Origin: Brevibacillus panacihumi
GTDB lineage: Bacteria > Bacillota > Bacilli > Brevibacillales > Brevibacillaceae
DNA: 35,042 nt
NCBI RefSeq assembly: GCF_003710985.1
Contig: NZ_RHHT01000037.1
Coordinates: forward strand, 1-35,042
Direction of reading: 5' to 3'
Each line of letters begins with the position of its first letter. Positions within the stretch are counted from its first letter, which is position 1. Below the pieces are notes generated by a model. It was not told the DNA's origin, searched no databases, and saw only the letters and a list, made by a program, of their open reading frames with translations. Of the stretch, positions 1 through 8,847 are shown piece by piece. The position numbers and the translations under genes are program-made.

Positions 1-137
1 CGATAACCGAATGCCAAGGAAAGAAGAACATCGGAAAGCCGTATGAGGGAGAACCTCACGTACGGTTTGATGAGGGGGAACTGATAGGAGTAAGGCGACC
101 AAACGGTCGCCAGAAAGCGTCAGTTCTCTACTCTACA
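1..137 (+). mobile_element. Group II intron, 3' end (domains V and VI)
   Basis: A 34-base hairpin at about 35-68 has the form of group II intron domain V: AAAGCCGTATGAGG, a GAGA-type loop, then CCTCACGTACGG. It carries the AGC catalytic triad at 37-39. A second hairpin follows as domain VI: GGGAACTGA near 75-84 pairs with TCAGTTCTC near 120-128, with an inner GGCGACC/GGTCGCC stem at 94-111. The intron should end shortly after, around 136-138 (CTCTAC). The reverse-transcriptase gene and domains I-IV lie outside the window. The exact 3' splice site is inferred. Confidence 0.85.
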
Positions 138-169
138 CCCTGAATCCCATCTTCGAAATGGCTGCTTTT

Positions 170-202
170 GGCCGCGGTTCCGTCTTTGAAGTGGAGCCGG
201 CC
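170..202. other. GC-rich hairpin between intron and lplT
   Basis: GGCCGCGGTTCC (170-181) can pair with GGAGCCGGCC (193-202), with a two-base bulge and one G-U pair. It lies downstream of the minus-strand lplT gene and may be a degenerate terminator. No U-run follows on either strand, so the function is unproven. Confidence 0.3.
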
Positions 203-281
203 GGGGATGACCCACAGCGAAGATCCCAACCCGCCTGAAGCGTTTTTCCCTTTTTCCTCCGCTCCACTACAGTAGGAGGAC

Positions 282-1502
282 CTACGAAACACTCCTTGAT
301 TGCATACTTGTTCTCCCGCGAATCTGTCTGCGCATCTTCGCCAGATAGAACAGAAAGAGCAGCAGGACCAACCCTTGCAAGACGATGGCGCCGGAGATCG
401 AATCACTCATGTACGTAAAGAGATAGTAGATGCCGGAACCTGCAGCCATCAGAAAGTTTTCGATAAAGTTTTGAATCGCGATGGTTTTCCCCGAGCCCAC
501 CATCTTTTTCCCTTCCTCCTGCAAGACCGTATTCATCGGAATGATGAACACCCCGCCCATAAAGCCGACCAGAAGCAAAAGACAGATGGCGATAAACGTG
601 ACGTGAATCCAGGGAAACAGCACAATCACGAGGAACATGCCAAAGCCGTAGAGCAAGGAACGAGTGAACTTCTGCAGCGGAATCAATTTGGGAGCCAAAA
701 ACGCTCCTGCGATAATCCCGATAGATGTCGTTGCCAGAATCAGCGAAACGGAAAAGTGTTGCGGGTCGATGGCCAGCGCGGCTGGAATCCATGCCAGCAC
801 GGCGACGCGCAGAACAGCGGAACTCATCCAGAACGCTCCCGTGCCGACGAGGGCGAAGTTGGTCTCCGGCCGTTTCATCAGCTTCCCGAAATCTAGGAAG
901 AAGCGGCGTGCCTCGGCACCGTAACGAATCGTAGCATCTCCGTGCATGCGCGGAATAAAAAATGTCACCCCAAGCGACAGCAGATAGAGAGCGAGACAGA
1001 TGCCGGAAGAAAGCAGCGGGTGCGTCATGGAAGCAATCGCACCGCCGCCGCCGATCCCGGTCAGAATCGCGATAATCGTATAGGCTTCGATGCGGGCATT
1101 GGCATGAAACAATTCCTCTTCGTTTTTCGTCAACTCCGGCAAGATTCCGTATTTGGCAGGAGAGTAGACGACCGCGCCTACGCCGACCGTAAAGTAGCAA
1201 AGCATCAGCAGCAGGATGCTGGATTGATCAATGAAAAACAAGAGCAGGACGCCGAGAGCCTTGATCAAATTGCCGATCACCAGCACGAGCGACTTGGGAT
1301 GTTTGTCTGCGAACGGTCCCACGAGCGGTGCCAGAATGAGATACGGCAGAAAAAAGGAGATGGAGACGAGCGCGAGCATGGCGGGAGAAAAACCGTTCTC
1401 CCGCAGCAGATTCGCGATCACAAACAGGATCATGTTGTCGGCGAAGGCAGATAGAAACTGGGTAAAATATAAGGCTTGCAAGGGTTGTAATCGCGTTTTC
1501 AT
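282..1502 (-). CDS. lplT: Lysophospholipid transporter LplT-like MFS protein
   Basis: A 406-residue major facilitator protein, hydrophobic almost throughout, with about 12 predicted membrane segments. The N-terminus (LYFTQFLSAFADNM, then a GPFADKHPKS loop typical of MFS loop 2-3) resembles LplT. LplT flips lysophosphatidylethanolamine and related lysolipids across the inner membrane for re-acylation. The start overlaps the stop of the upstream acyltransferase gene by four bases (ATGA), so the two are translationally coupled. In Enterobacteria the order is lplT-aas; here it is aas-lplT. The family and partnership are clear; the lysolipid class transported here is inferred. Confidence 0.88.
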   Translation of the reverse strand: MKTRLQPLQALYFTQFLSAFADNMILFVIANLLRENGFSPAMLALVSISFFLPYLILAPLVGPFADKHPKSLVLVIGNLIKALGVLLLFFIDQSSILLLMLCYFTVGVGAVVYSPAKYGILPELTKNEEELFHANARIEAYTIIAILTGIGGGGAIASMTHPLLSSGICLALYLLSLGVTFFIPRMHGDATIRYGAEARRFFLDFGKLMKRPETNFALVGTGAFWMSSAVLRVAVLAWIPAALAIDPQHFSVSLILATTSIGIIAGAFLAPKLIPLQKFTRSLLYGFGMFLVIVLFPWIHVTFIAICLLLLVGFMGGVFIIPMNTVLQEEGKKMVGSGKTIAIQNFIENFLMAAGSGIYYLFTYMSDSISGAIVLQGLVLLLFLFYLAKMRRQIRGRTSMQSRSVS

Positions 1503-3613
1503 GCTGTTTCTCCTCCACGCTCAGCCCATTGCTTCAAGCTGACGTAATCTGTTTTTCCGCTGCCGAGAAGAGGCAGTGCTTTTGCATGCCGGATCGCTCC
1601 CGGTACGAGCAACGGTGAAAATTGGAGCTGCTGGATGTAGGCGCGCAGCGGGCCGAGCTCCACTGTCTCATCGGTCGTGTAGAGCAGTACGCGCTCGCCT
1701 TTTCGCTGATCATGCACAGTGATGGCAGCGAACCCGGAGTGACCAAAGCATTGCATCGCCAACTCCTCGATCAGGTTCAGCGAGACCATCTCTCCGCCGA
1801 TCTTGGCGAATCGCTTCAGGCGGGACTTGATGGTTAGATAGCCTTCCGCGTCTGCCTCGACCAAGTCACCAGTCTGGTACCAGTCTTCTGCTGGCAGGAA
1901 GCCTTTTCCGTGGATCAAGTAGCCCTTCATCACATTGGGCCCTTTTACCAGCAACTGGCCTCCTCCCTCGATCCCCTCGACGGCCTCCAGGCGATACGAC
2001 ATGCCTGGAAGCAGGCGTCCTACTGTTCCTTGCTTGTTTGCGAGCGGTGTGTTCAGCGACAGGATCGGGGCTGTTTCTGTAGCGCCGTAGCCTTCGAAGA
2101 TTCGCACACCGAATTTCTCCATCCACATTTGGCGGACGTCGTCTTTCAGCTTCTCAGCTCCTGCGAACACATAACGGAGCGAGTAGAAATTGTACGGATG
2201 AGCCATGCGGCCGTATCCAGCCATGAAGGTGGAGGTTCCGAACAGGATCGTCGCGTTTTGATCGTAGACCAGCTCGGCGATCGCCTTGTAATGCAATGGG
2301 CTGGGGTACAGGTAGACCGGCACTCCTTTGACGACGGGCAGCAAGGTGCCGGCTGTCAGACCGAAGCTGTGGAACATCGGCAAGGCGTTGAAAAACTTGT
2401 CGCGCGACGTGATGTCGATCACGCTGGTCACCTGCTGGATGTTGGCAAACAGGTTGGTATGGGTCAGCACGACCCCTTTTGGCTTGCTTTCGCTGCCGGA
2501 TGTAAACAGCACCAGCTCGTTGTTGGATTTTTGTGCAGGCTGTTTGGTCAGGTAACGGATGAGCGCTGCGATTTTGTCAAAAGTAGTGGCAGTCTCTTTC
2601 AAGTCCTCCAGATAGACAATTTTCATCTGGTCCTGCAAACCATCGATGATCGGGTCCAGCTTCCCTTTTTCAATAAAGACGCGGGAGGTCAAGATCGTCT
2701 TGATCTCCGCTGTTTCGCAGCAGTCCAGCAAGGGGCGGATGCCCAGCGAAAAGTTCAGAATGGCTGGTGTTTTGCCGATGCGAAACAGGGACAGCAGAGT
2801 AATCAGGTGTCCGACCGAATTGGGCAGAAACAGGCCGACTGTGGATTGGCCCAAGAGCTGCGGACGAAGCTTGTTGCCGAGCAGGTAGCTGCCGACCAGC
2901 AAGGTCCGGTAATTGACGGCCGTAGTCAGATCTTTGGCAATTTCCATCTTAGGGCCGTTGATTTTCGCTGCTTGCAAGACTTCGTCAAACAGGTTGACGT
3001 TGGTTTTCATCTGGCTTTGGAACAGCTCGTTTTGGAGTGTACGCAATACCAGGTCGCTGGCAGATGCTTTTTGTTCGCGCATCGAGCGGTTCTTGTCATG
3101 GGCGATGGTAAACGGATTTCCGATCGTAAACGTGACGTCAGGGAACCAGAGCAGACGCAATTTGCCTTGCAAGTAGGAAAATTTCGAACGCTGCAGTCCT
3201 TGGATGATCACGGGATAGACGGGGACGCCGGTACGCATGGCGAGGTAGCCGACACCGCTGTAAATTTTCATCAGGCTGCCAGTGGTGGTGATGCGTCCTT
3301 CCGGGAAAATCACCAGAGTCTCACCCTTTTTCAGCACGCGCAGCATGTGGCGAATGGAGTAAGGGTTGAGTGGATCGACGGTGACATGCTTGCGGAAGCG
3401 CAGAAAGAAGGCGAACTTTTTGGCGATCTCCGTGTTGACCACGAAGGTGGCGTTTTTCGGCAAGGTAAAGGAGAGCAATACCGCATCCAAAAGAGATACG
3501 TGATTGGGCGTAATCAAGGATGGCTGGGAAAGGTCGAGCTTTTCGAGACCTTTCATGCGTGGGCGGAACCACAGTGTCAGGATTGCTTTCAGCAGGGCGT
3601 GAACCAAAAACAT
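1499..3613 (-). CDS. aas: Bifunctional acyl-[ACP]--phospholipid acyltransferase / acyl-ACP synthetase (Aas-like)
   Basis: About 704 residues, close to the 719 of E. coli Aas. The N-terminal PlsC-type acyltransferase domain (about 1-190) has the NHVSLLD (H-x4-D) catalytic motif, FPEGRIT and VPVYPV. The C-terminal AMP-forming ligase domain (about 215-700) has FTSGSESKPKG, GYGATETAP, TGDL and a C-terminal GSGKTD lysine motif. It would activate a fatty acid and transfer it to the 2-position of a lysophospholipid at the inner membrane face. ATG at 3613 is preferred over the in-frame GTG at 3622 because AAAGGTG lies 8 bases before the ATG. It forms an operon with lplT. Confidence 0.88.
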   Translation of the reverse strand: MFLVHALLKAILTLWFRPRMKGLEKLDLSQPSLITPNHVSLLDAVLLSFTLPKNATFVVNTEIAKKFAFFLRFRKHVTVDPLNPYSIRHMLRVLKKGETLVIFPEGRITTTGSLMKIYSGVGYLAMRTGVPVYPVIIQGLQRSKFSYLQGKLRLLWFPDVTFTIGNPFTIAHDKNRSMREQKASASDLVLRTLQNELFQSQMKTNVNLFDEVLQAAKINGPKMEIAKDLTTAVNYRTLLVGSYLLGNKLRPQLLGQSTVGLFLPNSVGHLITLLSLFRIGKTPAILNFSLGIRPLLDCCETAEIKTILTSRVFIEKGKLDPIIDGLQDQMKIVYLEDLKETATTFDKIAALIRYLTKQPAQKSNNELVLFTSGSESKPKGVVLTHTNLFANIQQVTSVIDITSRDKFFNALPMFHSFGLTAGTLLPVVKGVPVYLYPSPLHYKAIAELVYDQNATILFGTSTFMAGYGRMAHPYNFYSLRYVFAGAEKLKDDVRQMWMEKFGVRIFEGYGATETAPILSLNTPLANKQGTVGRLLPGMSYRLEAVEGIEGGGQLLVKGPNVMKGYLIHGKGFLPAEDWYQTGDLVEADAEGYLTIKSRLKRFAKIGGEMVSLNLIEELAMQCFGHSGFAAITVHDQRKGERVLLYTTDETVELGPLRAYIQQLQFSPLLVPGAIRHAKALPLLGSGKTDYVSLKQWAERGGETA

Positions 3614-3676
3614 GAATACCACACCTTTACAAAAATGATGATTGCTTAGCCTTAATTGTAAAGAGTGGGGAGAATT

Positions 3677-3703
3677 AAAAAAGTACCAACTTTGCTTGGT
3701 ACC
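3677..3703 (-). terminator. Rho-independent terminator of the response-regulator operon
   Basis: Read on the minus strand, GTACCAA, a short loop and TTGGTAC are followed at once by six T (3682 down to 3677). It ends transcription from the 3773-5819 two-component operon before aas. Confidence 0.85.
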
Positions 3704-3772
3704 TGGTCATAAGTCTTGGTCAGAAGGGGCAGGAGAGAGAAAAAGGCAGCCCCCAAAAGCCCGCCGTACTCG

Positions 3773-4411
3773 CTAGAAAAGCTTGCGCTGGCTTGCTTTG
3801 GCGGCTGCCTCCTTGCTGGTTTTGACGCCCATTTTTTTGAGGATGCGGTTGATGTGGTTTTTGATCGTCCGTTTGGTGATGTGGAGCGATTGTTCGATTT
3901 GCGATTGGGTCTGACCCTGGTGGATGAGCTGCAGGATGTCTTTTTCCGCGGGGGAAAGCAGCTTCTGGTATTCTTCATTTTTCATCCGTAAAAATTCATT
4001 GCGCAAAGCGGCAGCTGCCGTGGCGTGAATCGCCGACTGCTGCGAGTGGGCAGCGCGGATGGCGTCGGGTATTTCCTTGAAGCTGGATTTGCTGATGTAG
4101 TTGACCGCACCGGCTGAGAAGGACTCGACGATCACTTGCTCATCGGTCAGGGAAGTGAGCATGATGATTTTGCATGCCGGATGCTGCTCGGTCAGGATGT
4201 AGACGGTTTCGATCCCGTCCAGGTTGTTTTGGGTCAGATTGATGTCCATGAGGATGACATCAGTGCATTCGGGCTGGAAGCGTTCCAATGCTTCTTCCTT
4301 GGTGCCTGCTTCCCCGGTAACCGTGATGTCGGGTTGGCTGTTCAGGTAATCGACGAGCCCTTTGCGCCATGCTGGATCGTCCTCTACGAGAAAAATCTTG
4401 ATCTTCTCCAT
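3773..4411 (-). CDS. NarL/LuxR-family response regulator
   Basis: A 212-residue two-domain response regulator. The receiver domain (1-125) has the acidic pair D11/D12, phospho-acceptor D56 (ILMDINL), a switch Thr/Ser (MLTSLTD) and the conserved lysine in YISKSS. The C-terminal LuxR-type HTH (about 148-205) contains LSPAEKDILQLIHQG and the recognition helix around TKRTIKNHINRILKKMG. An AAAGGAGG ribosome site precedes the ATG by about 10 bases. It lies 37 bases downstream of the kinase gene at 4449-5819, so the two form a pair. The target genes are not evident. Confidence 0.9.
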   Translation of the reverse strand: MEKIKIFLVEDDPAWRKGLVDYLNSQPDITVTGEAGTKEEALERFQPECTDVILMDINLTQNNLDGIETVYILTEQHPACKIIMLTSLTDEQVIVESFSAGAVNYISKSSFKEIPDAIRAAHSQQSAIHATAAAALRNEFLRMKNEEYQKLLSPAEKDILQLIHQGQTQSQIEQSLHITKRTIKNHINRILKKMGVKTSKEAAAKASQRKLF

Positions 4412-4448
4412 GGTGTGCTAGGCCTCCTTTCGGCTTTTGATGAATGGG

Positions 4449-5819
4449 TCAGTGATGGACGATGCGTTTTTTCGGGAACAACAGGAAAACGGTGGTGCCG
4501 TTACCGGGCTCGCTGGTCAGCTCCAGCATTCCTTGATGCTTTTGCATGACATGGTAGCAGTAGGAGAGCCCCAGCCCGAAGTTGTGGCCCGTCTTTTTCG
4601 TGGAGAAAAAAGGGTCCAGGACATGCGGGAGGTTTTCCTTGCTGATGCCGGAGCCGGTATCGGCGACGGCGATGACCAGATGCTTTTTGGAGCGAAACAC
4701 CTGGAAGGCGAGCCGGCCGCCGGATCTCATAGCTTCGATCGCGTTCATGCCCAGATTGGTAAGGACTTCGCGAAGCTGTACGGGGTCGCATGTCAATGGC
4801 TCCGTATCCTCCAGCTCCAGCACGACCTCGATCCGGTATTTCTCCGTATAGGGTGCCAGCGTATTCGCGACCTGCGTGACGATCTGGCCCGGGTAGACGG
4901 TGTCTTCCTGCAGGATTACCTCGCGCAATTGATCCTGGATGCGCGCTACCATGTTCAGGATATGCTCCGAGGATTGCTGCAGCACCGCTGCGTCCTCCTG
5001 CAGCTGCGGCTGATCGGTCTTTTGCGCATAGGCTTGCATCCGCTCCGCGTAGAGGGAGATTTTGCCGACTTCATTTTTGATCGTATGGTTGACGATTTGT
5101 GCCCCGGAGGTGATCGCGCGCAGGGTGCTGTCCAGCCGCCTTTTCTCTACGCGGAGCCGGACTCCGAGGAAGCCGTATTTCAGGCTGATCGCCACGATAA
5201 AAATAAACTGGACTCCGACGACGAGTGAATTGTAGCGCCAGGCGTCGTAGTCGTTTTGAATTCGCATAACGTAGATAAAAGTAAAGACGAAAAAGAGCGG
5301 CACGATGATCAGAATATTGGTGAAGAAACGGTTTTTTTTGACCAAAGGATCTTTTTCCTGCCGATACAGGATGATCAGCAAGGTACAAGCTGCCAAAAAG
5401 TACGGAATCACCCACGCTACCATGATCCAATAGTTGAAATCGAGAACGGGATAGAGCGGCGTGATCATCAGCATGACGAGCGGTGGGATCAGCGCCGTGT
5501 ATTGTATTACTCTTTTGACTTTTTTCGAGATGGTGTCGCTGGAGTGGATCGCGAACATCAAAAAGGTATAGGGAAGCCCCACCTGACACACGAAGGAAGC
5601 GCCTCTGCTCAAGATGGAAAATACGCTTAGCCAGCCCGGGTGTTGAGCGAGAATATCTGCATAGTGGACAAGGATGAATTCATCGATGACGCCGGCAAGG
5701 AATCCGCCGCCTCCGACAAACGCAGTCGCGCTTCCCCAGCGAATCTCTGTACGACGGGGATCGGTAAACAAGACGAACAATCCCAATGCCCAGATGGTAA
5801 ACAAAATGAAAACCAGCAT
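4449..5819 (-). CDS. Membrane-bound sensor histidine kinase
   Basis: The N-terminal half holds about seven to eight hydrophobic segments. A soluble kinase core follows, with a phospho-acceptor His near residue 245 in NHTIKNE, an N box (NLGMNAIEAM), a G1 box (DTGSGI) and a G2 box (GHNFGLGLSY). The HTIKNE phospho-acceptor box resembles small-molecule and peptide-sensing kinases rather than the common HExxxP type. Longer readings reach ATG codons at 5909 and 5984, but a good sigma-A promoter spans 5908-5936, so those codons would lie in or before the promoter. I choose ATG 5819 (456 residues), which has AGGAG 12 bases upstream; a GTG at 5828 is also possible. The signal is unknown. Confidence 0.85.
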   Translation of the reverse strand: MLVFILFTIWALGLFVLFTDPRRTEIRWGSATAFVGGGGFLAGVIDEFILVHYADILAQHPGWLSVFSILSRGASFVCQVGLPYTFLMFAIHSSDTISKKVKRVIQYTALIPPLVMLMITPLYPVLDFNYWIMVAWVIPYFLAACTLLIILYRQEKDPLVKKNRFFTNILIIVPLFFVFTFIYVMRIQNDYDAWRYNSLVVGVQFIFIVAISLKYGFLGVRLRVEKRRLDSTLRAITSGAQIVNHTIKNEVGKISLYAERMQAYAQKTDQPQLQEDAAVLQQSSEHILNMVARIQDQLREVILQEDTVYPGQIVTQVANTLAPYTEKYRIEVVLELEDTEPLTCDPVQLREVLTNLGMNAIEAMRSGGRLAFQVFRSKKHLVIAVADTGSGISKENLPHVLDPFFSTKKTGHNFGLGLSYCYHVMQKHQGMLELTSEPGNGTTVFLLFPKKRIVHH

Positions 5820-5907
5820 GGCTGTCACAATCTCCTGTCTTATCAGTGCAAAACGACTCCAGGGATGAGACGCGTGGTCATGAGTCAAGAGCGTTTTGTA
5901 TACATTC

Positions 5908-5936
5908 ATTATACCGTAGGAGTGCTCGCGGGTCAG
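5908..5936 (-). promoter_or_regulatory. Sigma-A promoter for the kinase/regulator operon
   Basis: On the minus strand CTGACC (5936-5931) and a perfect TATAAT (5913-5908) are separated by exactly 17 bases. Transcription would start near 5901, giving a leader of about 80 bases to the preferred kinase start at 5819. Confidence 0.65.
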
Positions 5937-5962
5937 AAATAAATCGACGAGAGCTGAATAAG

Positions 5963-5977
5963 GAAGGAATTTCCTTC
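5963..5977. repeat. Palindrome in the divergent kinase/activator intergenic region
   Basis: GAAGGAA-T-TTCCTTC is a perfect 7-bp inverted repeat around one base. It lies between the divergent kinase promoter and the LevR-type activator gene. It is a candidate operator, for example for autoregulation. Confidence 0.45.
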
Positions 5978-6048
5978 TCTGCATGGAAATGAAACCGAAC
6001 TGCTTCTATGTGTATCGGCATTTTCCACTAACGATTGGCGGTGATGAA

Positions 6049-8712
6049 ATGAAACGGGTCGACTTGATCTTTCAGAAGCTGATGGAGTTAGGTCCGCAAG
6101 CGCGGGTCAGCGCCAGCGATCTGGCGAATATGCTGGGACTCTCCAGGGCCAATGTAAGCAGCGATCTGAATCTGTTATGGAAAGAGCAAAAGATAGAGAA
6201 GGTAGTGGGACGGCCTACTTTGTTTCATGTGAAGCCGACCGGGGATTCCCGATACCAGGTGGAGACGGCATTGGATCGCCTGGCGAAGACGAACAAGAGC
6301 TTGCAGACGCAGATCGAGCAGGCGAAGGCAGCTGTTCTCTATCCGCCGCGGGGGATGCACTGTCTGATCCTGGGTGAGACAGGCGTAGGCAAATCGGTGT
6401 TTGCGGGCTGGATTCACGAATTTGCGGTGGATATCGGGCGGTTGAGCCCGGAAGCGCCTTTTGTCGTCTTTAACTGCGCGGACTATGCGAACAATCCCCA
6501 GCTGTTGATCAGCCAACTTTTTGGCGTGAAAAAGGGGGCGTATACAGGTGCGGAACAGGATCGACGCGGCCTGGTCGAAAAAGCGGATGGCGGGATTCTC
6601 TTTCTTGACGAGGTGCATCGCCTGCCGGCTGAGGGGCAGGAAATCTTTTTTACTTTTATGGACAAGGGGACATTTCGTCGCGTAGGAGAGACAGAGGTAG
6701 AGCGCTCCGCGCAGGTGCAGATCATCTCGGCGACGACGGAGAATCCGGAATCGAGCCTGCTCAAGACCTTTATCCGGCGAATCCCGATGATTATCAAGCT
6801 TCCTTCGCTAGTCGAGCGGGGCATTGAGGAGCGGTACCATATTACGATGAGTTTTTTCCGTGAAGAAGCGTTTCGCCTCGGGCGGGAGATTCACGTCTCT
6901 GCCAGTGCGATACACGCCTTTTTGTCCTATCACTGCCCCAACAACATTGGGCAGTTGCATACCGATATACAGCTGACCTGTGCAAGGGCGTATGCGGATT
7001 TTATTTCTGCGGGAAAAAAACAGCTGCGGGTCTCGGTCCAGGATTTGCCTCATCACGTCAAGCAAGGACTATTGTATGCCAAGGAGATGCGGCCGGCGCT
7101 GGAAGAGTTGTTTGGCACGGATCACAAGAGCTTTGTCGTTCAGCCCCAGGCAGAGAATATTCTGGTCGTGCGGGACCGAGAAGATTCGGCGGACAGCGTC
7201 TACGAAAAGATCGAGCAGAAAATTGCGGAGCTGCGCGATCAAGGAGTCAGTGAGGAAGAACTGGAATTCGACATCGAAAATTACTTTACGCCGTTTATCA
7301 AAGGTGTTCATCAGCGAATCAACAAGGAGGATATGCGGCGCATCATTGACCCGGTGATTATCCGGCTGGTAGAAGAGATCGTCCGATATGCGGAGTCCCG
7401 TTTGGGCAAGGTGCTGAGTCAAAAAGTGATTTTCGGACTGGCTCTGCATATCCAGACTTCACGGGAACGGCTGAGTCATGGAAAGCAGATCGTCCATCCG
7501 CACGTCAACAATGTGAGGATCAAGTACAAAAAAGAGTTCGCCGTCGCTTTGGAATGTGTGCGGATGATCGAGGAGGCTCTGCTGATGGACCTGCCCATCG
7601 GGGAAGCGGGATATCTGACGATGTTCTTCGTGCTGGATGATGAGGAGGTCGAGGAAAAGCGGGAGATGATCGGGATTCTGGTCATCACGCATGGCAGCGG
7701 TGGAGCTACGGCGATGGCAGATGTCACAAACCGCTTGCTGGTAACCCAATATGCCAGGGCCATCGATTTGCCCCTGGAAGTGGATTCTTCCCTCATCCTG
7801 GAGCGGGCGATTGAGGTAGCCAGGGAGATTGGAGGCAGTGCCGGCCTGTTGCTGTTGGTAGACATGGGTTCGCTGCTGGGGTTTGGGGAAGTGATCGAGA
7901 GGGAGCTGGGCATTCCGGTCAGAGTGATCCCGATGGTCAGCACGCCGCACGTGATCGAGGCAACGAGGAAGGCGATGCTGGGGCATACCTTGGAGGATGT
8001 GTATCGAGATGTTGTCAGCATGGGACATGGGCTGGTGGAATTCCAGCAACGGGAACAGCCTTTACAAAGCATGCCTGCACTCGCGATCGTGGCAGCCTGC
8101 CTGTCCGGGGAGGGGAGCGCTCTGTTCCTGAAAAAGATGTTGGAGTCCAAACTGCGCTACGATGAGTCGTTGCTTGAGTTCGTGCCTCTGCAGTTGATCG
8201 ACAAGTCCGAGGCGCGCAAGCAATTGAAGGCGATCAAGGAAGGGCGAAAGGTACTGTGTGTCGTGAGCAATTACATGCTGGACAAAGACTTGCGCTGCTT
8301 CGGGATGGATGACGTGGTGACAGGAGAGGCTCTGCAGGATATCCAGCAGATGATCGACCAGGAGGAAGCCCTGTACAAAATGGAAGGGGAGCTTCGAGAA
8401 CATTTGAAAATGGATTCCGTCGAAACTTTGCTGCGCGATGTGATGACCTGTGTGGCCCGAATGGAGGAGCGCCTTCACCGGAAGTTGGATTTTGATACGC
8501 GCATCGGGGTCTATCTGCATATCTGCTGTATGGTCGACCGCTTGAAAAAAGGGGCGCAGACGACCATGTACACCGGCAAAGAACAGTATTTGACTGCCCA
8601 TAAAAAAGAGTACAGCCTGGTGCGCCATGAGATGCAGCCGATTGTAGAAAAATACGAGGTTGCCGTTCGCGACGATGACCTTTGCTATATCATGAACTTT
8701 TTTGTGGTGTAG
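6049..8712 (+). CDS. LevR-type sigma-54 transcriptional activator with PTS regulation domains
   Basis: About 887 residues with the full LevR architecture. There is an N-terminal winged HTH (1-70) and a sigma-54 AAA+ domain (about 85-330) with Walker A GETGVGKS near 108, GAYTGA in place of GAFTGA near 163, and Walker B ILFLDEVH. Then come a PRD (about 430-550), an EIIA-mannose-like domain (His in VITHGSGG near 545), an EIIB-like domain (Cys in AACLSGEG near 682) and a second PRD (His in VYLHICCM near 823). In this family PTS phosphorylation sets activity according to sugar flux. ATG 6049 is preferred over ATG 5983 because GGCGGTG sits just upstream and the family starts at MKRxDLI. It lies directly upstream of the sigma-54 PTS operon it presumably activates. 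Confidence 0.92.
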   Translation: MKRVDLIFQKLMELGPQARVSASDLANMLGLSRANVSSDLNLLWKEQKIEKVVGRPTLFHVKPTGDSRYQVETALDRLAKTNKSLQTQIEQAKAAVLYPPRGMHCLILGETGVGKSVFAGWIHEFAVDIGRLSPEAPFVVFNCADYANNPQLLISQLFGVKKGAYTGAEQDRRGLVEKADGGILFLDEVHRLPAEGQEIFFTFMDKGTFRRVGETEVERSAQVQIISATTENPESSLLKTFIRRIPMIIKLPSLVERGIEERYHITMSFFREEAFRLGREIHVSASAIHAFLSYHCPNNIGQLHTDIQLTCARAYADFISAGKKQLRVSVQDLPHHVKQGLLYAKEMRPALEELFGTDHKSFVVQPQAENILVVRDREDSADSVYEKIEQKIAELRDQGVSEEELEFDIENYFTPFIKGVHQRINKEDMRRIIDPVIIRLVEEIVRYAESRLGKVLSQKVIFGLALHIQTSRERLSHGKQIVHPHVNNVRIKYKKEFAVALECVRMIEEALLMDLPIGEAGYLTMFFVLDDEEVEEKREMIGILVITHGSGGATAMADVTNRLLVTQYARAIDLPLEVDSSLILERAIEVAREIGGSAGLLLLVDMGSLLGFGEVIERELGIPVRVIPMVSTPHVIEATRKAMLGHTLEDVYRDVVSMGHGLVEFQQREQPLQSMPALAIVAACLSGEGSALFLKKMLESKLRYDESLLEFVPLQLIDKSEARKQLKAIKEGRKVLCVVSNYMLDKDLRCFGMDDVVTGEALQDIQQMIDQEEALYKMEGELREHLKMDSVETLLRDVMTCVARMEERLHRKLDFDTRIGVYLHICCMVDRLKKGAQTTMYTGKEQYLTAHKKEYSLVRHEMQPIVEKYEVAVRDDDLCYIMNFFVV

Positions 8713-8717
8713 AGGAT

Positions 8718-8750
8718 AAAACACTAGCCTGATTAGTGTTTTCTTTTTTT
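8718..8750 (+). terminator. Terminator after the LevR-type gene, possibly also an activator site
   Basis: AAAACACTA (8718-8726), a seven-base loop, then TAGTGTTTT (8734-8742) and CTTTTTTT form a good rho-independent terminator. The same nonamer recurs outside the stem at 8769 and, with one change, at 8791. Confidence 0.8.
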
Positions 8751-8822
8751 CCAATTTAGCCGTAAGACAAAACACTAAAGCGTTTTCCATAAAACACGAA
8801 GCAAAGCGAGAGCCCACACTTG

Positions 8823-8836
8823 TGAAAGCGCATACA
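8823..8836 (+). promoter_or_regulatory. cre site (CcpA) upstream of the PTS operon
   Basis: TGAAAGCGCATACA matches the cre consensus TGWAANCGNTNWCA at all but one position. It lies 12 bases upstream of the sigma-54 -24 box. Catabolite repression of sigma-54 PTS operons by CcpA is known for the B. subtilis levanase operon. Confidence 0.6.
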
Positions 8837-8847
8837 TTTTGGTGTTT

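Noticed and set aside
128..406. Small minus-strand reading frame between the intron and lplT
   Set aside because: Overlaps the lplT 3' end, has no ribosome site and no recognisable protein features.
1910..3649. Long plus-strand open frame (579 codons) opposite aas
   Set aside because: It is the antisense shadow of aas; composition is Gln/Asp/His rich with no family motif, while the minus strand has full acyltransferase and ligase motifs.
8775..8788. Second cre-like sequence around AAAGCGTTTTCC
   Set aside because: Three mismatches at key outer positions; the site at 8823 is far better.
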